From positions 1-42,597 of the forward strand of contig JAFTLT010000050.1 in assembly GCA_017452785.1 (NCBI GenBank): a stretch of DNA of 42,597 nucleotides, read 5' to 3'. This DNA is from Clostridia bacterium (GTDB lineage: Bacteria; Bacillota; Clostridia; Oscillospirales; Acutalibacteraceae). A program made the translations under genes and the position numbers. Under the pieces are notes generated by a model that saw only the letters and a list, made by a program, of their open reading frames with translations, was not told the origin of the DNA and made no database searches. This document shows positions 8,567 through 15,980 of the stretch, piece by piece; position 1 is the stretch's first letter, and every line of letters starts with the position of its first letter.

Positions 8567-9856
8567 TTAATCAATGATAATAATTTTGTTATTTTTTAAT
8601 GTCATTTTTCCGTGATTGCGCTTTCTTTTAAGGGGAACACCTTTACGCATATAGAACTCGTTGTCGGCAACATATGCATCAGGATTACCCGATGGACTTA
8701 ATATACCGCCCAAGTCATCATAACTGACATTATTTGTAAAAGTGTTATTTACTGCTTCGTCGAGGCAAAACATTACGCAACCGCCCTCGTTAAGCCTTGA
8801 ATAATTATATTTGTAGGTTGTGCCATCACCTGAGTCGGCATCATAAGCCATACCGTCTTGGTTAAGTTTGGTATCAACAGCCTCATTGTAAACAAGAAGG
8901 GCATCCTTGCATTTCCAAGGCCATATTGCCGCCGCAACCTTACCCATTCGTTTTCCTGCTTTTGTATAATAACGGTCGTTAATTTCCAAAGCACAGCTGT
9001 CTGACACATTATGTTCAACAAGTGGCTTCAATGCGTACATTGGAGTTATTGCATCGCCACCTATATTTTTTAGATAATTACCTGTAATCAAAATGTTTTC
9101 ATTACCGAAGTTTTTGAACGTTTCATCTTGGAGAAACTTTGTTGCAAAATCAGCGTGACGGTATGTATAACCTACTGCAATCCCCCAACGACTGACATTC
9201 TTCACATAGCACCCCTCAACGGTTACACCGTCATATCTTGCAACTCCCGTTTTATCTTCATCGGCAGGCTTAAATGCTGTCATATAAATTCCGCCGTTGT
9301 TCATGTGCTTGTTATACACATTACCGTTAACATCGTGAATAAAAAGATTTTTCAAAGTGATGGAGTGTAATGTTCCTCTGTTCTGAGCAACCACAGCAAC
9401 ACCTGTTCTGTCCATTTTGTTGGGTGCAGAGTAGTTTTGGGGAGTCGTGAACTCTTCTTTATTTGCAATTTCAATATCTTTAATAATAATATTTTCAACA
9501 TCGAAAAGTAAAACTGATGATGACACATTACCCTTGTAAACGTGACCAATGTAATCGAGTGGCACACCATAATCCTGAAACCATATTCCGTTACCATTTG
9601 TGTTTATGAAAGGAGGTCTGTCGCTGTCACCATAAGACGCAATCTCAATAGGCTCACCGTTAATATCACCACAGTTTTTCAAATGCAAAAACTGATTATC
9701 AAATACCGAACCTCTTTCGAGCAGAATTTTATCTCCTGCATTTATCGAGAGACCATTGATTTTATCAAGAGATGAAAACGGCGATTGAGGCGTTAAACCA
9801 TCGTTGCCATTATTTCCGTTAAGAGAGCTGACGTAATATATCGTTGATTTCTTCAT
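8567..9856 (-). CDS. GH136-type lacto-N-biosidase, catalytic beta-helix
   Basis: This probably releases lacto-N-biose from lacto-N-tetraose-type chains, the substrate of the next gene. The 429-residue product is a right-handed parallel beta-helix with repeated short strands (VENIIIKDIEIAN, GVTVEGCYVKN, NENILITGNYLKN). In the Bifidobacterium LnbX family the catalytic pair is two Asp seven residues apart (from memory 411/418); here NQDGMAYDADSGD gives Asp334 and Asp341 with that spacing. No signal peptide or anchor is visible, unlike the secreted bifidobacterial enzyme. The start at 9856 has AGAGGAGCAATACG before it and lies inside the upstream gene, overlapping it by 38 nt, which implies coupled translation. 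Other beta-helix hydrolase families are possible; context decides. Confidence 0.72.
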   Translation of the reverse strand: MKKSTIYYVSSLNGNNGNDGLTPQSPFSSLDKINGLSINAGDKILLERGSVFDNQFLHLKNCGDINGEPIEIASYGDSDRPPFINTNGNGIWFQDYGVPLDYIGHVYKGNVSSSVLLFDVENIIIKDIEIANKEEFTTPQNYSAPNKMDRTGVAVVAQNRGTLHSITLKNLFIHDVNGNVYNKHMNNGGIYMTAFKPADEDKTGVARYDGVTVEGCYVKNVSRWGIAVGYTYRHADFATKFLQDETFKNFGNENILITGNYLKNIGGDAITPMYALKPLVEHNVSDSCALEINDRYYTKAGKRMGKVAAAIWPWKCKDALLVYNEAVDTKLNQDGMAYDADSGDGTTYKYNYSRLNEGGCVMFCLDEAVNNTFTNNVSYDDLGGILSPSGNPDAYVADNEFYMRKGVPLKRKRNHGKMTLKNNKIIIID

Positions 9857-10271
9857 CGTATTGCTCCTCTCTTATCTTCTTATACACAACCATTTTAGAT
9901 TCCTTAAACTTGAATTTTTCACCACCATATCTTGTAAACAAATCTCTGTTATTCTTATAATACTCTTTAAGTAGTTTTTTTCCAATGGGCAAATATGTGT
10001 AATGATTTTTTATTACATCCTTTTCAGATGCGAAATCGAGTCTAAAACGTGTTAATTCATAGTCAAGATATACGGGCAGGGTAAATTGCTTTAAACCATA
10101 AACAATTGCATCGTTTTTTAGAGCCTGACGACGCTTTTCATTTTCCTCATTACATCTACGGGCAACTGCTTCAAGACTGTCGTCATCAATGAGCCCAATC
10201 TTCCGAGCAAAAGTAAGACAAGCCAAAGCGTATTGTCTTTGCTCATCAGTTGTGAAATAAAACGAATTCAT
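9819..10271 (-). CDS. Small helical helper of GH136 (LnbY-like)
   Basis: This 150-residue, charged, mostly alpha-helical protein lacks a signal peptide. It begins TTDEQRQYALACLTFARKIGL and ends in a Lys/Glu-rich region (VYKKIREEQYDEEIND). I do not recognise a catalytic motif. GH136 enzymes need a helical partner: a separate chaperone (LnbY) in Bifidobacterium, or an N-terminal helical domain/subunit in Eubacterium-type enzymes. The position immediately before and overlapping the beta-helix gene by 38 nt, plus the size and helical character, make the same role likely here. It is the first gene of the operon, with TAGGAG upstream of its ATG and a consensus promoter at 10314-10342. Confidence 0.65.
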   Translation of the reverse strand: MNSFYFTTDEQRQYALACLTFARKIGLIDDDSLEAVARRCNEENEKRRQALKNDAIVYGLKQFTLPVYLDYELTRFRLDFASEKDVIKNHYTYLPIGKKLLKEYYKNNRDLFTRYGGEKFKFKESKMVVYKKIREEQYDEEINDILRQLS

Positions 10272-10308
10272 AATAATTCTCCTACTTGGTGCAAGCCATT
10301 ATTTAACC

Positions 10309-10342
10309 ATTAAATTATAATATTATAATTTAATTATTTCAA
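10309..10342 (-). promoter_or_regulatory. Promoter and 26-bp palindrome of GH136-GH112 operon
   Basis: On the minus strand TTGAAA (10342-10337) and TATAAT (10319-10314) are separated by 17 nt. A perfect 26-bp palindrome occupies 10309-10334, so its whole length overlaps the -10 box and spacer. That placement suits a repressor operator. The predicted transcript starts near 10307, giving a 36-nt leader. Confidence 0.7.
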
Positions 10343-10508
10343 GTCCTATTTGGATTAATTTAGTAGAATTTCCTTCCGTAATAAGAAAGTGGTTGAGAAT
10401 ACTATATCAGTACTCAGTATTGTTATGATTTTTATGGCCGAAAATTTGATTGTTGGGTTTCATGTTATTGTTTCATTGATTGCAAATAAAATAAAATTGC
10501 GAAAGGTA

Positions 10509-10537
10509 TTGATTTTTTAATGCTGTTCGTGTATAAT
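10509..10537 (+). promoter_or_regulatory. Promoter of tRNA-Ser
   Basis: TTGATT (10509-10514) and TATAAT (10532-10537) are 17 nt apart, ending 20 nt before the tRNA 5' end. Confidence 0.75.
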
Positions 10538-10557
10538 ATTAAGGCAACAAATTTCTT

Positions 10558-10650
10558 GGAGAGTTGTCCGAGCTGGTCGAAGGAGCACGACTGGAAATCG
10601 TGTAAGTCGCTAAAACGGCTTCGAGGGTTCGAATCCCTTGCTCTCCGCCA
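10558..10650 (+). tRNA. tRNA-Ser, anticodon GGA
   Basis: This type II tRNA has a 7-bp acceptor stem (10558-10564 with 10640-10646), discriminator G10647 and an encoded CCA at 10648-10650. The anticodon stem CACGA/TCGTG encloses CTGGAAA, giving anticodon GGA at 10593-10595, which reads UCC/UCU serine codons. The long variable arm (AAGTCGC...) and the GGTTCGAATCC T-arm are typical of serine tRNAs. Confidence 0.95.
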
Positions 10651-10652
10651 AA

Positions 10653-10692
10653 AATCCCCACAAAGCCTATGAAATCATGGCTTGTGGGGATT
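10653..10692 (+). terminator. Terminator after tRNA-Ser
   Basis: The arms AATCCCCACAAAGCC (10653-10667) and GGCTTGTGGGGATT (10679-10692) pair with one bulged base and are followed by TATTATTTT. It directly follows the tRNA CCA end. Confidence 0.85.
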
Positions 10693-10832
10693 TATTATTT
10701 TCATTAATTCTGTTGTAACTTTGTTTTTACCGATTATACTTTGCACAAGCTTTTCTTTGCAGAAACAATTAAATTTATAAGTATCCAACGGCGTATATCT
10801 TAACGCATTTTCGCATGTGTTAACTATTATTT

Positions 10833-10978
10833 TTATATTATGTCAAAGTATAAAAGTAAATTGAGAAACTCATTCATACCATTTACAAGCAAATGGCACT
10901 CAAGCTCCGCAAACTTAATTTTTACTTCAATATCATTCCAGCAGTACACATGTCTTTTTGTGTGCTTGAATAGAAATA
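10833..10978 (-). other. Possible coding remnant in a 506-nt gap
   Basis: The gap between tRNA-Ser and the next gene (10651-11156) has no intact gene. On the minus strand one frame of about 48 codons reads like protein (HVYCWNDIEVKIKFAE, then LLVNGMNEFLNLLLYFD) and stops at 10833-10835, but has no usable start and is preceded by a stop. It may be the 3' end of a lost gene. It is not identified, and chance cannot be excluded. Confidence 0.2.
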
Positions 10979-11096
10979 TTCATTTGCATTCTTAACCGTC
11001 AATGTGAACTGAGCGAAGTTAAAGAAACTTATTTCATGCCACCGGTGATAGCTACCATAATCGATGGGAGGCTAATCAATAAGTTTTTGCATTGTA

Positions 11097-11125
11097 TTGC
11101 AAAACAAAAGAATTATTAGTATAAT
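11097..11125 (+). promoter_or_regulatory. Promoter of the GNAT-like gene
   Basis: TTGCAA (11097-11102) and TATAAT (11120-11125) are 17 nt apart, about 32 nt before the ATG at 11157. Confidence 0.7.
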
Positions 11126-11156
11126 TATGTCAGTTTGAACTTTGCAGGAGGAAACT

Positions 11157-11951
11157 ATGATTGAATTGGCAGAAAAACTTGAGATTTCACAGGAAACAAT
11201 AAAAAAACTTCAGTCGCTGATAAATAAAGACTCGACAAAAATTTATCACTGTGCTGAAATGTGTATGACAAAAGGTTTTCATCACCTAAAATCAAAATCT
11301 CAGATATTTATTTTGGCTGTAATATTAAAACTTGCCGTTGACATTAAAACTGAATATGATAAAGTGGGCATTGATGAAAAAACATATTATGACACCATGA
11401 GCGATATAAAAATATGGTGTGACAAAACAGATGGCAAAGGGCTTAAAAATTACAATTGGCTTAAAAATCATGTGAGTTTTGAGCTTTTCAGACTTGGGAG
11501 ATTGCAGTTTCAGCTATATGAGTGTAAAAACAAAAACCTGCTTTATGACAAACTGCCCTTCGACTATGGAGAAAAGCTTATTTATGTGCATATACCTGAA
11601 GGTGAAAGCCTTGACGAAGAAAAATGCAGAAAATCTTTTAGGGATGCAAAAACGTTTTTCAACCACTATTTTCCGCAATATAAATACAGCTATTTTTTTT
11701 GTGAAAGTTGGATTCTTTTTGAAGGCAATAAAGATTTCATGGCAGAAGACAGCAATATCTTAAACTTTTCGTCTCTTTTCGATATCTGTTACAGTGTAAA
11801 AAATGACGATCAAGCAATTGAACGAATATTCGGAAAGCGAAAACTTTTAAAAAGTAATTATTCGGAAAAAACAACATTGCAAAGGAGAGCAAAACAATAT
11901 ATGTTTGAAGGCAACCGACTCGGTATGGGAATAGGAGTCAGAAAGGCTTAG
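11157..11951 (+). CDS. GNAT-like acyltransferase-domain protein
   Basis: The 264-residue cytosolic protein resembles the two-part acyltransferase-like family (NAT_N/GNAT_C type) found in gut Clostridia. The C-terminal half carries the pattern HIPEGE (about 145-150), a Ser/Ala-rich helix, then FFNHYFPQ, FFCESWILF (about 180-188) and EDSNILNF, which I associate with that family. The N-terminal half is helical. The substrate is unknown. ATG 11157 follows GCAGGAGGAAACT; the frame can be extended to a TTG at 11142 but that would swallow the ribosome-binding site. It has its own promoter and stands just upstream of the nucleotidyltransferase-kinase pair, so a part in the same sugar pathway is possible but unsupported. 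Confidence 0.65.
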   Translation: MIELAEKLEISQETIKKLQSLINKDSTKIYHCAEMCMTKGFHHLKSKSQIFILAVILKLAVDIKTEYDKVGIDEKTYYDTMSDIKIWCDKTDGKGLKNYNWLKNHVSFELFRLGRLQFQLYECKNKNLLYDKLPFDYGEKLIYVHIPEGESLDEEKCRKSFRDAKTFFNHYFPQYKYSYFFCESWILFEGNKDFMAEDSNILNFSSLFDICYSVKNDDQAIERIFGKRKLLKSNYSEKTTLQRRAKQYMFEGNRLGMGIGVRKA

Positions 11952-12129
11952 AACAAATATCATCTAATAAGTTATCAAAGAAAATCCAGTCGGGTTAACT
12001 ACGTGTTAAGTTGCAATATAGTGATAACCCTTGTCTTATGCTTATCGAGTTGTTCTGATAGCATTCAGCAAGTAAATATGTGCTAATATTTTAAAAAAAC
12101 GCTTAAATTAATTTTATTGTCTATATTTA

Positions 12130-12158
12130 TTGAATATTTTGTCGCAGTTTGATATACT
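12130..12158 (+). promoter_or_regulatory. Promoter of the nucleotidyltransferase-nahK unit
   Basis: TTGAAT (12130-12135) and TATACT (12153-12158) are 17 nt apart, about 32 nt before ATG 12191. Confidence 0.65.
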
Positions 12159-12190
12159 TATCGCAAAAGCATAATAAAGGAGTTTCTATT

Positions 12191-13099
12191 ATGAAAGATA
12201 TTACTTTAGTTATTATGGCTGCAGGTATGGGCAGCAGATACGGTGGTCTCAAACAGATTGATCCCATCGGAGCAAACGGTGAAATTATACTTGATTATTC
12301 TGTATACGATGCTATTGAGGCAGGCTTTGATAAGGTTATCTTTGTTATCAAGCATGAAATAGAAGAAGACTTTAAAAAGATTATGCAAGGAAAATATGAA
12401 GAAAAAATCACAGTCGGATATGCTTATCAGGATCTAAACACCTTACCTGACGGCTACAGCGTACCCGATGGCAGAACTAAACCTTGGGGTACAGGTCACG
12501 CTGTACTCTCCTGTGAGGGTATGATTGACGGTCCTTTTGCAGTTATCAATGCCGATGATTATTACGGCAAAGAAACATTCAAGCTTATATACAATGAGTT
12601 AAAAAATAGCAAGAACGAAAACGAATTCTGTATGGTAGGCTTTAAGATTGAAAACACTCTTACAGAAAATGGTCATGTTGCAAGAGGCATATGCCAGACT
12701 AATGCGGAGGGTTATCTCACGGATATTGTTGAAAGAACAAAAATTGCTATCAGAGCCAACAAGATTATGTTCACTGAAGATGATGGCGAAAGTTGGACAG
12801 AGCTTGATAGAGGTAGTACCGTATCGATGAACTGTTGGGGGTTTAGCGGTATGATGATGACAGAGCTGAAAAGCCGCTTTGCTGATTTCCTTAATAAAAA
12901 TGAAGACAATATGCTTAAGTGTGAATATTTCCTGCCCTTTGTTGTTGACGACCTGCTGAAAGAAGGCAAAATAAGCGTAAAGGTAATGGATACCACAGAA
13001 AAGTGGTTCGGTGTTACATATAAAGAAGATAAGCAGAAAGTAGTTGATGCTATCAGACAGAAGATAACAAACGGTATTTATCCTGAAAAATTGTGGTGA
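12191..13099 (+). CDS. Sugar-1-phosphate nucleotidyltransferase
   Basis: This 302-residue cytosolic NTP-transferase would join a sugar 1-phosphate to UTP (or another NTP). The nucleotide-binding signature AAGMGSRYGGLKQ sits at residues 10-22 and the metal-binding segment NADDYYG at 120-126. Family members with this signature beside N-acetylhexosamine kinases plausibly make UDP-GlcNAc/UDP-GalNAc from HexNAc-1-P; that substrate is inferred from the next gene only. ATG 12191 follows AAAGGAG. The kinase gene begins 84 nt downstream with no terminator between, so one transcript is likely. It differs from GalU and GlmU in lacking their longer architecture. Confidence 0.8.
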   Translation: MKDITLVIMAAGMGSRYGGLKQIDPIGANGEIILDYSVYDAIEAGFDKVIFVIKHEIEEDFKKIMQGKYEEKITVGYAYQDLNTLPDGYSVPDGRTKPWGTGHAVLSCEGMIDGPFAVINADDYYGKETFKLIYNELKNSKNENEFCMVGFKIENTLTENGHVARGICQTNAEGYLTDIVERTKIAIRANKIMFTEDDGESWTELDRGSTVSMNCWGFSGMMMTELKSRFADFLNKNEDNMLKCEYFLPFVVDDLLKEGKISVKVMDTTEKWFGVTYKEDKQKVVDAIRQKITNGIYPEKLW

Positions 13100-13183
13100 T
13101 GCTTTATTAATCATAATTTCGGTATTTTCATTAAATTACGCAGAAAAAAATAATATAAAAGACCTTAATTAAGGAGGATAAAA

Positions 13184-14290
13184 ATGATAAATCAAGAAAT
13201 TATTACTGTTTTCGAGGCATTTGAAAGAGGCGGAAACATTGTAAGCGTAAACCAGATTACAGCAGGTCTTATCAATGCCACATATCTTGTTGAAACTGAC
13301 AAGAGAGAGAAGTACATACTTCAGAAAATCAATACCTTCGTGTTTAAAAATCCTGATAAGCTTATGGAAAATATTATCGGTGTAACAAAACATATTAGAG
13401 ATAAAATTAAAGAAGTCGGCGGTGACTATAAGAGAGAAAATCTCAATTTCCTTCCCTGTAACAGCGGTGAGTATTACTTCCGTGATGAAAATAACGGTGC
13501 TTGGAGAATGTATATTTATGTAGATGAAGCATTGACTTATAACAAACCGAAAAATAATGATACTTTCAGAAGCGCAGGTCATTCTTTCGGTAGATTTATG
13601 AAGCTTCTTGCCGACTATCCTGCTGCAACACTTCATGAAACAATAAATAACTTTCACTATACTCCTGCAAGATACAAAAACTTCCTCAACGCAGTTGAAG
13701 CTGACATAAAAGGCAGAAAAGCAGTATGCGAAAAAGAAATTCAGTTTGTAATTGACCGCAAGGCAGATACTCATAAGCTTACAGACCTTATTGCCGAAGG
13801 TGTTTTACCCCTCAGAGTAACCCATAACGATACAAAGCTCAACAATGTTCTTTTTGATATTAATACAGATAAAAGTATTTGTGTGATTGATCTTGACACA
13901 ATTATGCCCGGCCTTTCACTTTATGACTTTGGTGACAGTATCCGTTCAGGAGCTAATATGGCGGCAGAAGATGAAGCCGACCTTTCAAAAGTAGGCATTG
14001 ATCTTACTCTTTTTGAAGCTTTTGTTGACGGATATCTCAGCGAAACTGCAAAAAATCTTTGTGATGCAGAACTCGACAACCTCGCTTTTGGTGCAAAATT
14101 AATGACTTTCGAATGCGGTATGAGATTCCTCACTGACTACCTTGAAGGTGATGTTTATTTCAGAACAACTCACGCAGAGCATAATATAGTAAGGGCAAGA
14201 AATCAGTTCAAACTTGTCGCAGATATGGAAAAACACATGGATGAAATGAATGCAATAGTAATGAAATACAAAGAAAAATATACAAAATAA
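13184..14290 (+). CDS. nahK: N-acetylhexosamine 1-kinase (NahK-like)
   Basis: It would phosphorylate GlcNAc or GalNAc at the anomeric hydroxyl with ATP, the step after GH112 releases HexNAc. The 368-residue protein has the aminoglycoside-phosphotransferase fold. The catalytic loop VTHNDTKLNN puts Asp216 at the active site and the metal-binding IDLDTIMPG has Asp236, a spacing of 20 as I recall for Bifidobacterium NahK (Asp208/Asp228, 359 residues). The start at 13184 follows AAGGAGGATAAAA. It is probably co-transcribed with the nucleotidyltransferase. The bifidobacterial lnp operon groups LnpA, NahK, GalT and GalE; here the kinase is on the opposite strand from GH112 and no GalT or GalE lies in the window. 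Confidence 0.85.
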   Translation: MINQEIITVFEAFERGGNIVSVNQITAGLINATYLVETDKREKYILQKINTFVFKNPDKLMENIIGVTKHIRDKIKEVGGDYKRENLNFLPCNSGEYYFRDENNGAWRMYIYVDEALTYNKPKNNDTFRSAGHSFGRFMKLLADYPAATLHETINNFHYTPARYKNFLNAVEADIKGRKAVCEKEIQFVIDRKADTHKLTDLIAEGVLPLRVTHNDTKLNNVLFDINTDKSICVIDLDTIMPGLSLYDFGDSIRSGANMAAEDEADLSKVGIDLTLFEAFVDGYLSETAKNLCDAELDNLAFGAKLMTFECGMRFLTDYLEGDVYFRTTHAEHNIVRARNQFKLVADMEKHMDEMNAIVMKYKEKYTK

Positions 14291-14333
14291 TTGGAGTTGC
14301 CATTTTCATAAATTCCTGAACAACATTAAGTTT

Positions 14334-14529
14334 TTATGCCGGAAAAAGACTTTCATCAAGCTTTACATCTGTACAGTAAGAGAGTTTGTTAATGTACTTA
14401 TATTTAACACCGCCACCGTAGTCATCCAACCATTCGTTAACAATAGCTTCTTCGCAGAAGTCAATTATTAATATAATTGTCGGCTCCTGCCTTTGAAGTA
14501 AAAAACAGCACTTCCTTTTAGCAAGTGTT
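14334..14529 (-). pseudogene. 3' remnant of an unidentified gene
   Basis: In the 315-nt gap between nahK and fucO a minus-strand frame of about 64 codons reads as protein (TIILIIDFCEEAIVNEW, then YGGGVKYKYINKLSYC, ending DESLFPA) with a stop at 14334-14336. It has no start, is preceded by a stop codon and lies beyond the fucO terminator. It looks like the C-terminal end of a deleted gene. The family is not recognised. Confidence 0.4.
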
Positions 14530-14544
14530 TAGTCAAAAATCAAA

Positions 14545-14588
14545 CAATCCCGTTGAGATTCAGAATTAACTCTGACTCAACGGGATTG
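14545..14588 (-). terminator. Terminator after fucO
   Basis: Perfect 13-bp arms CAATCCCGTTGAG (14545-14557) and CTCAACGGGATTG (14576-14588) are followed on the minus strand by TTTGATTTTT. It closes the fucose cluster. Confidence 0.88.
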
Positions 14589-14605
14589 TTATTTTTCAGT
14601 ATGTT

Positions 14606-15754
14606 TTACATCAGTTTAAGATAAAGCTCCTTGATTTCTTCAACGCTTGTATCTCTGGGATTACCGGGACGGCAAGCATCGTCAAAGGCTGATTGTGAAA
14701 GAAAGTCAACGTCTTCTGCTTTAACAATCTCTTTAAGGTCGGCAGGAATGCCGACATCAATTGAAAGTTGCTTCACAGCCTCAATAGCAGCCTTTCTTGC
14801 TTCTTCCAGGCTCATTTCATCAACACCGTTAACGCCCATAGCCTTTGCAATATCTCTGTACTTTTCGCCTGTTTCAGGTGCGTTGTATTCCATAACTGTG
14901 GGGAGGATAATTGCATTTGCAACACCGTGAGGTGTGTCATAAAGAGCGCCTAAGGGATGTGCCATTGAATGCACAATACCGAGACCTACATTACTGAAGC
15001 CCATACCTGCGATGTACTGACCGAGAGCCATACCTTCTCTGCCCTCAGCTGTATTTTCCACTGCACCACGAAGGCTCTTTGCAATAATTTCAATGGCCTT
15101 GATATGGAACATATCACTCATTTCCCATGCACCCTTGGTGATATAGCCTTCAATAGCGTGAGTGAGAGCATCCATACCTGTTGCAGCAGTGAGTCCCTTG
15201 GGCATTGTAGCCATCATATCAGGGTCAACAACGGCAACAACGGGAATGTCGTGAACGTCAACACATACCATTTTCCTGTTCTTTTCAGCATCAGTAATAA
15301 CATAGTTGATAGTTACCTCTGCTGCTGTACCTGCTGTTGTGGGCACTGCAATAATAGGAGTACATTTATTCTTTGTGGAAGCAACACCTTCAAGTGAGCG
15401 TACATCTGCGAATTCGGGGTTTTCAATAATGATGCCTATTGCCTTTGCTGTATCTATTGATGAACCGCCGCCGATTGCAACAATGCAATCAGCACCGCTT
15501 GCCTTGAATGCTTCAACACCTGTCTGAACATTTTCAATTGTAGGATTGGGTTTGATATTTGAATAAATCTCATAGGCAATCTCTGCACCGTCAAGAATGT
15601 CTGTTACCTTTTTAGTAACTTCAAATTTGATAAGGTCAGGGTCAGAGCAAACAAAAGCCTTTTTGAAGCCTCTTGCTTTAATTTCTGTTGCAATTTCTAC
15701 AATTGCACCTTTGCCGTGATAAGATGTTTCATTGAGTACAAATCTGTTTGCCAT
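14606..15754 (-). CDS. fucO: Lactaldehyde reductase / 1,2-propanediol oxidoreductase
   Basis: This iron-dependent group III alcohol dehydrogenase reduces L-lactaldehyde from the fuculose-phosphate aldolase to 1,2-propanediol, regenerating NAD+ during anaerobic fucose use. Its 382 residues match E. coli FucO. The NAD-binding GGGSSIDTAKA lies at 96-106. The Fe ligands are Asp195, His199 (MDALTHAIEG), His262 and His276 (VHSMAHPLGALYDTPH), each one below the E. coli positions 196/200/263/277. The start at 15754 follows AAAAGGAGTTAATATT. It lies downstream of fucI but is separated by 226 nt containing a broken GH35 gene, so it may be read from the fuc transcript or from a local promoter. Confidence 0.93.
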   Translation of the reverse strand: MANRFVLNETSYHGKGAIVEIATEIKARGFKKAFVCSDPDLIKFEVTKKVTDILDGAEIAYEIYSNIKPNPTIENVQTGVEAFKASGADCIVAIGGGSSIDTAKAIGIIIENPEFADVRSLEGVASTKNKCTPIIAVPTTAGTAAEVTINYVITDAEKNRKMVCVDVHDIPVVAVVDPDMMATMPKGLTAATGMDALTHAIEGYITKGAWEMSDMFHIKAIEIIAKSLRGAVENTAEGREGMALGQYIAGMGFSNVGLGIVHSMAHPLGALYDTPHGVANAIILPTVMEYNAPETGEKYRDIAKAMGVNGVDEMSLEEARKAAIEAVKQLSIDVGIPADLKEIVKAEDVDFLSQSAFDDACRPGNPRDTSVEEIKELYLKLM

Positions 15755-15784
15755 AATATTAACTCCTTTTGATCAATAAAGATT

Positions 15785-15968
15785 TTATAAATATTCCCTA
15801 TTTAGAAGCTTGACAATGTCAAGCATACCGCTGAAGTCGGAATATACTTTTTTCGATTTGTGAAGATTCCACCAAACACATGTTTCAACGGTATTAAGAC
15901 CCGCAAACTTAAGCAATTAATAACCTGTCTTCTGAATGTTAAGAAAGTGTGCGGAAGTAGTGAATTGA
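15785..15968 (-). pseudogene. Fossil of a GH35 beta-galactosidase
   Basis: Just past the fucI stop the minus strand reads SIHYFRTL, matching the N-terminal GH35 motif (G-IHYFR). After stops and a frameshift near 15925 it continues LLKFAGLNTVETCVWWNLHK and then DFSGMLDIVKLL, matching the family's GLNTVETYVPWNLHE and DFSGNLDIV blocks in the right order and spacing, before a stop at 15785-15787. Only about 60 residues of what is usually a 580-780 residue enzyme remain, in two frames. A beta-galactosidase once stood in the fuc operon. Confidence 0.8.
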
Positions 15969-15980
15969 AGTAGTTTTTAA

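Noticed and set aside
11969-12030. GGGTTA...TAACCC imperfect inverted repeat after the GNAT-like gene
   Set aside because: The arms are short with mismatches and there is no T-run; too weak to call a terminator.
12599-13114. Minus-strand 171-codon frame opposite the nucleotidyltransferase
   Set aside because: It is antisense to a gene with clear catalytic motifs and has no start signal; a shadow.
15809-15825. Perfect 17-bp palindrome GCTTGACAATGTCAAGC upstream of fucO
   Set aside because: It falls inside the GH35 fossil (coding for the MLDIVK block), so the symmetry is most simply a coincidence of old coding sequence; an operator role is not excluded.
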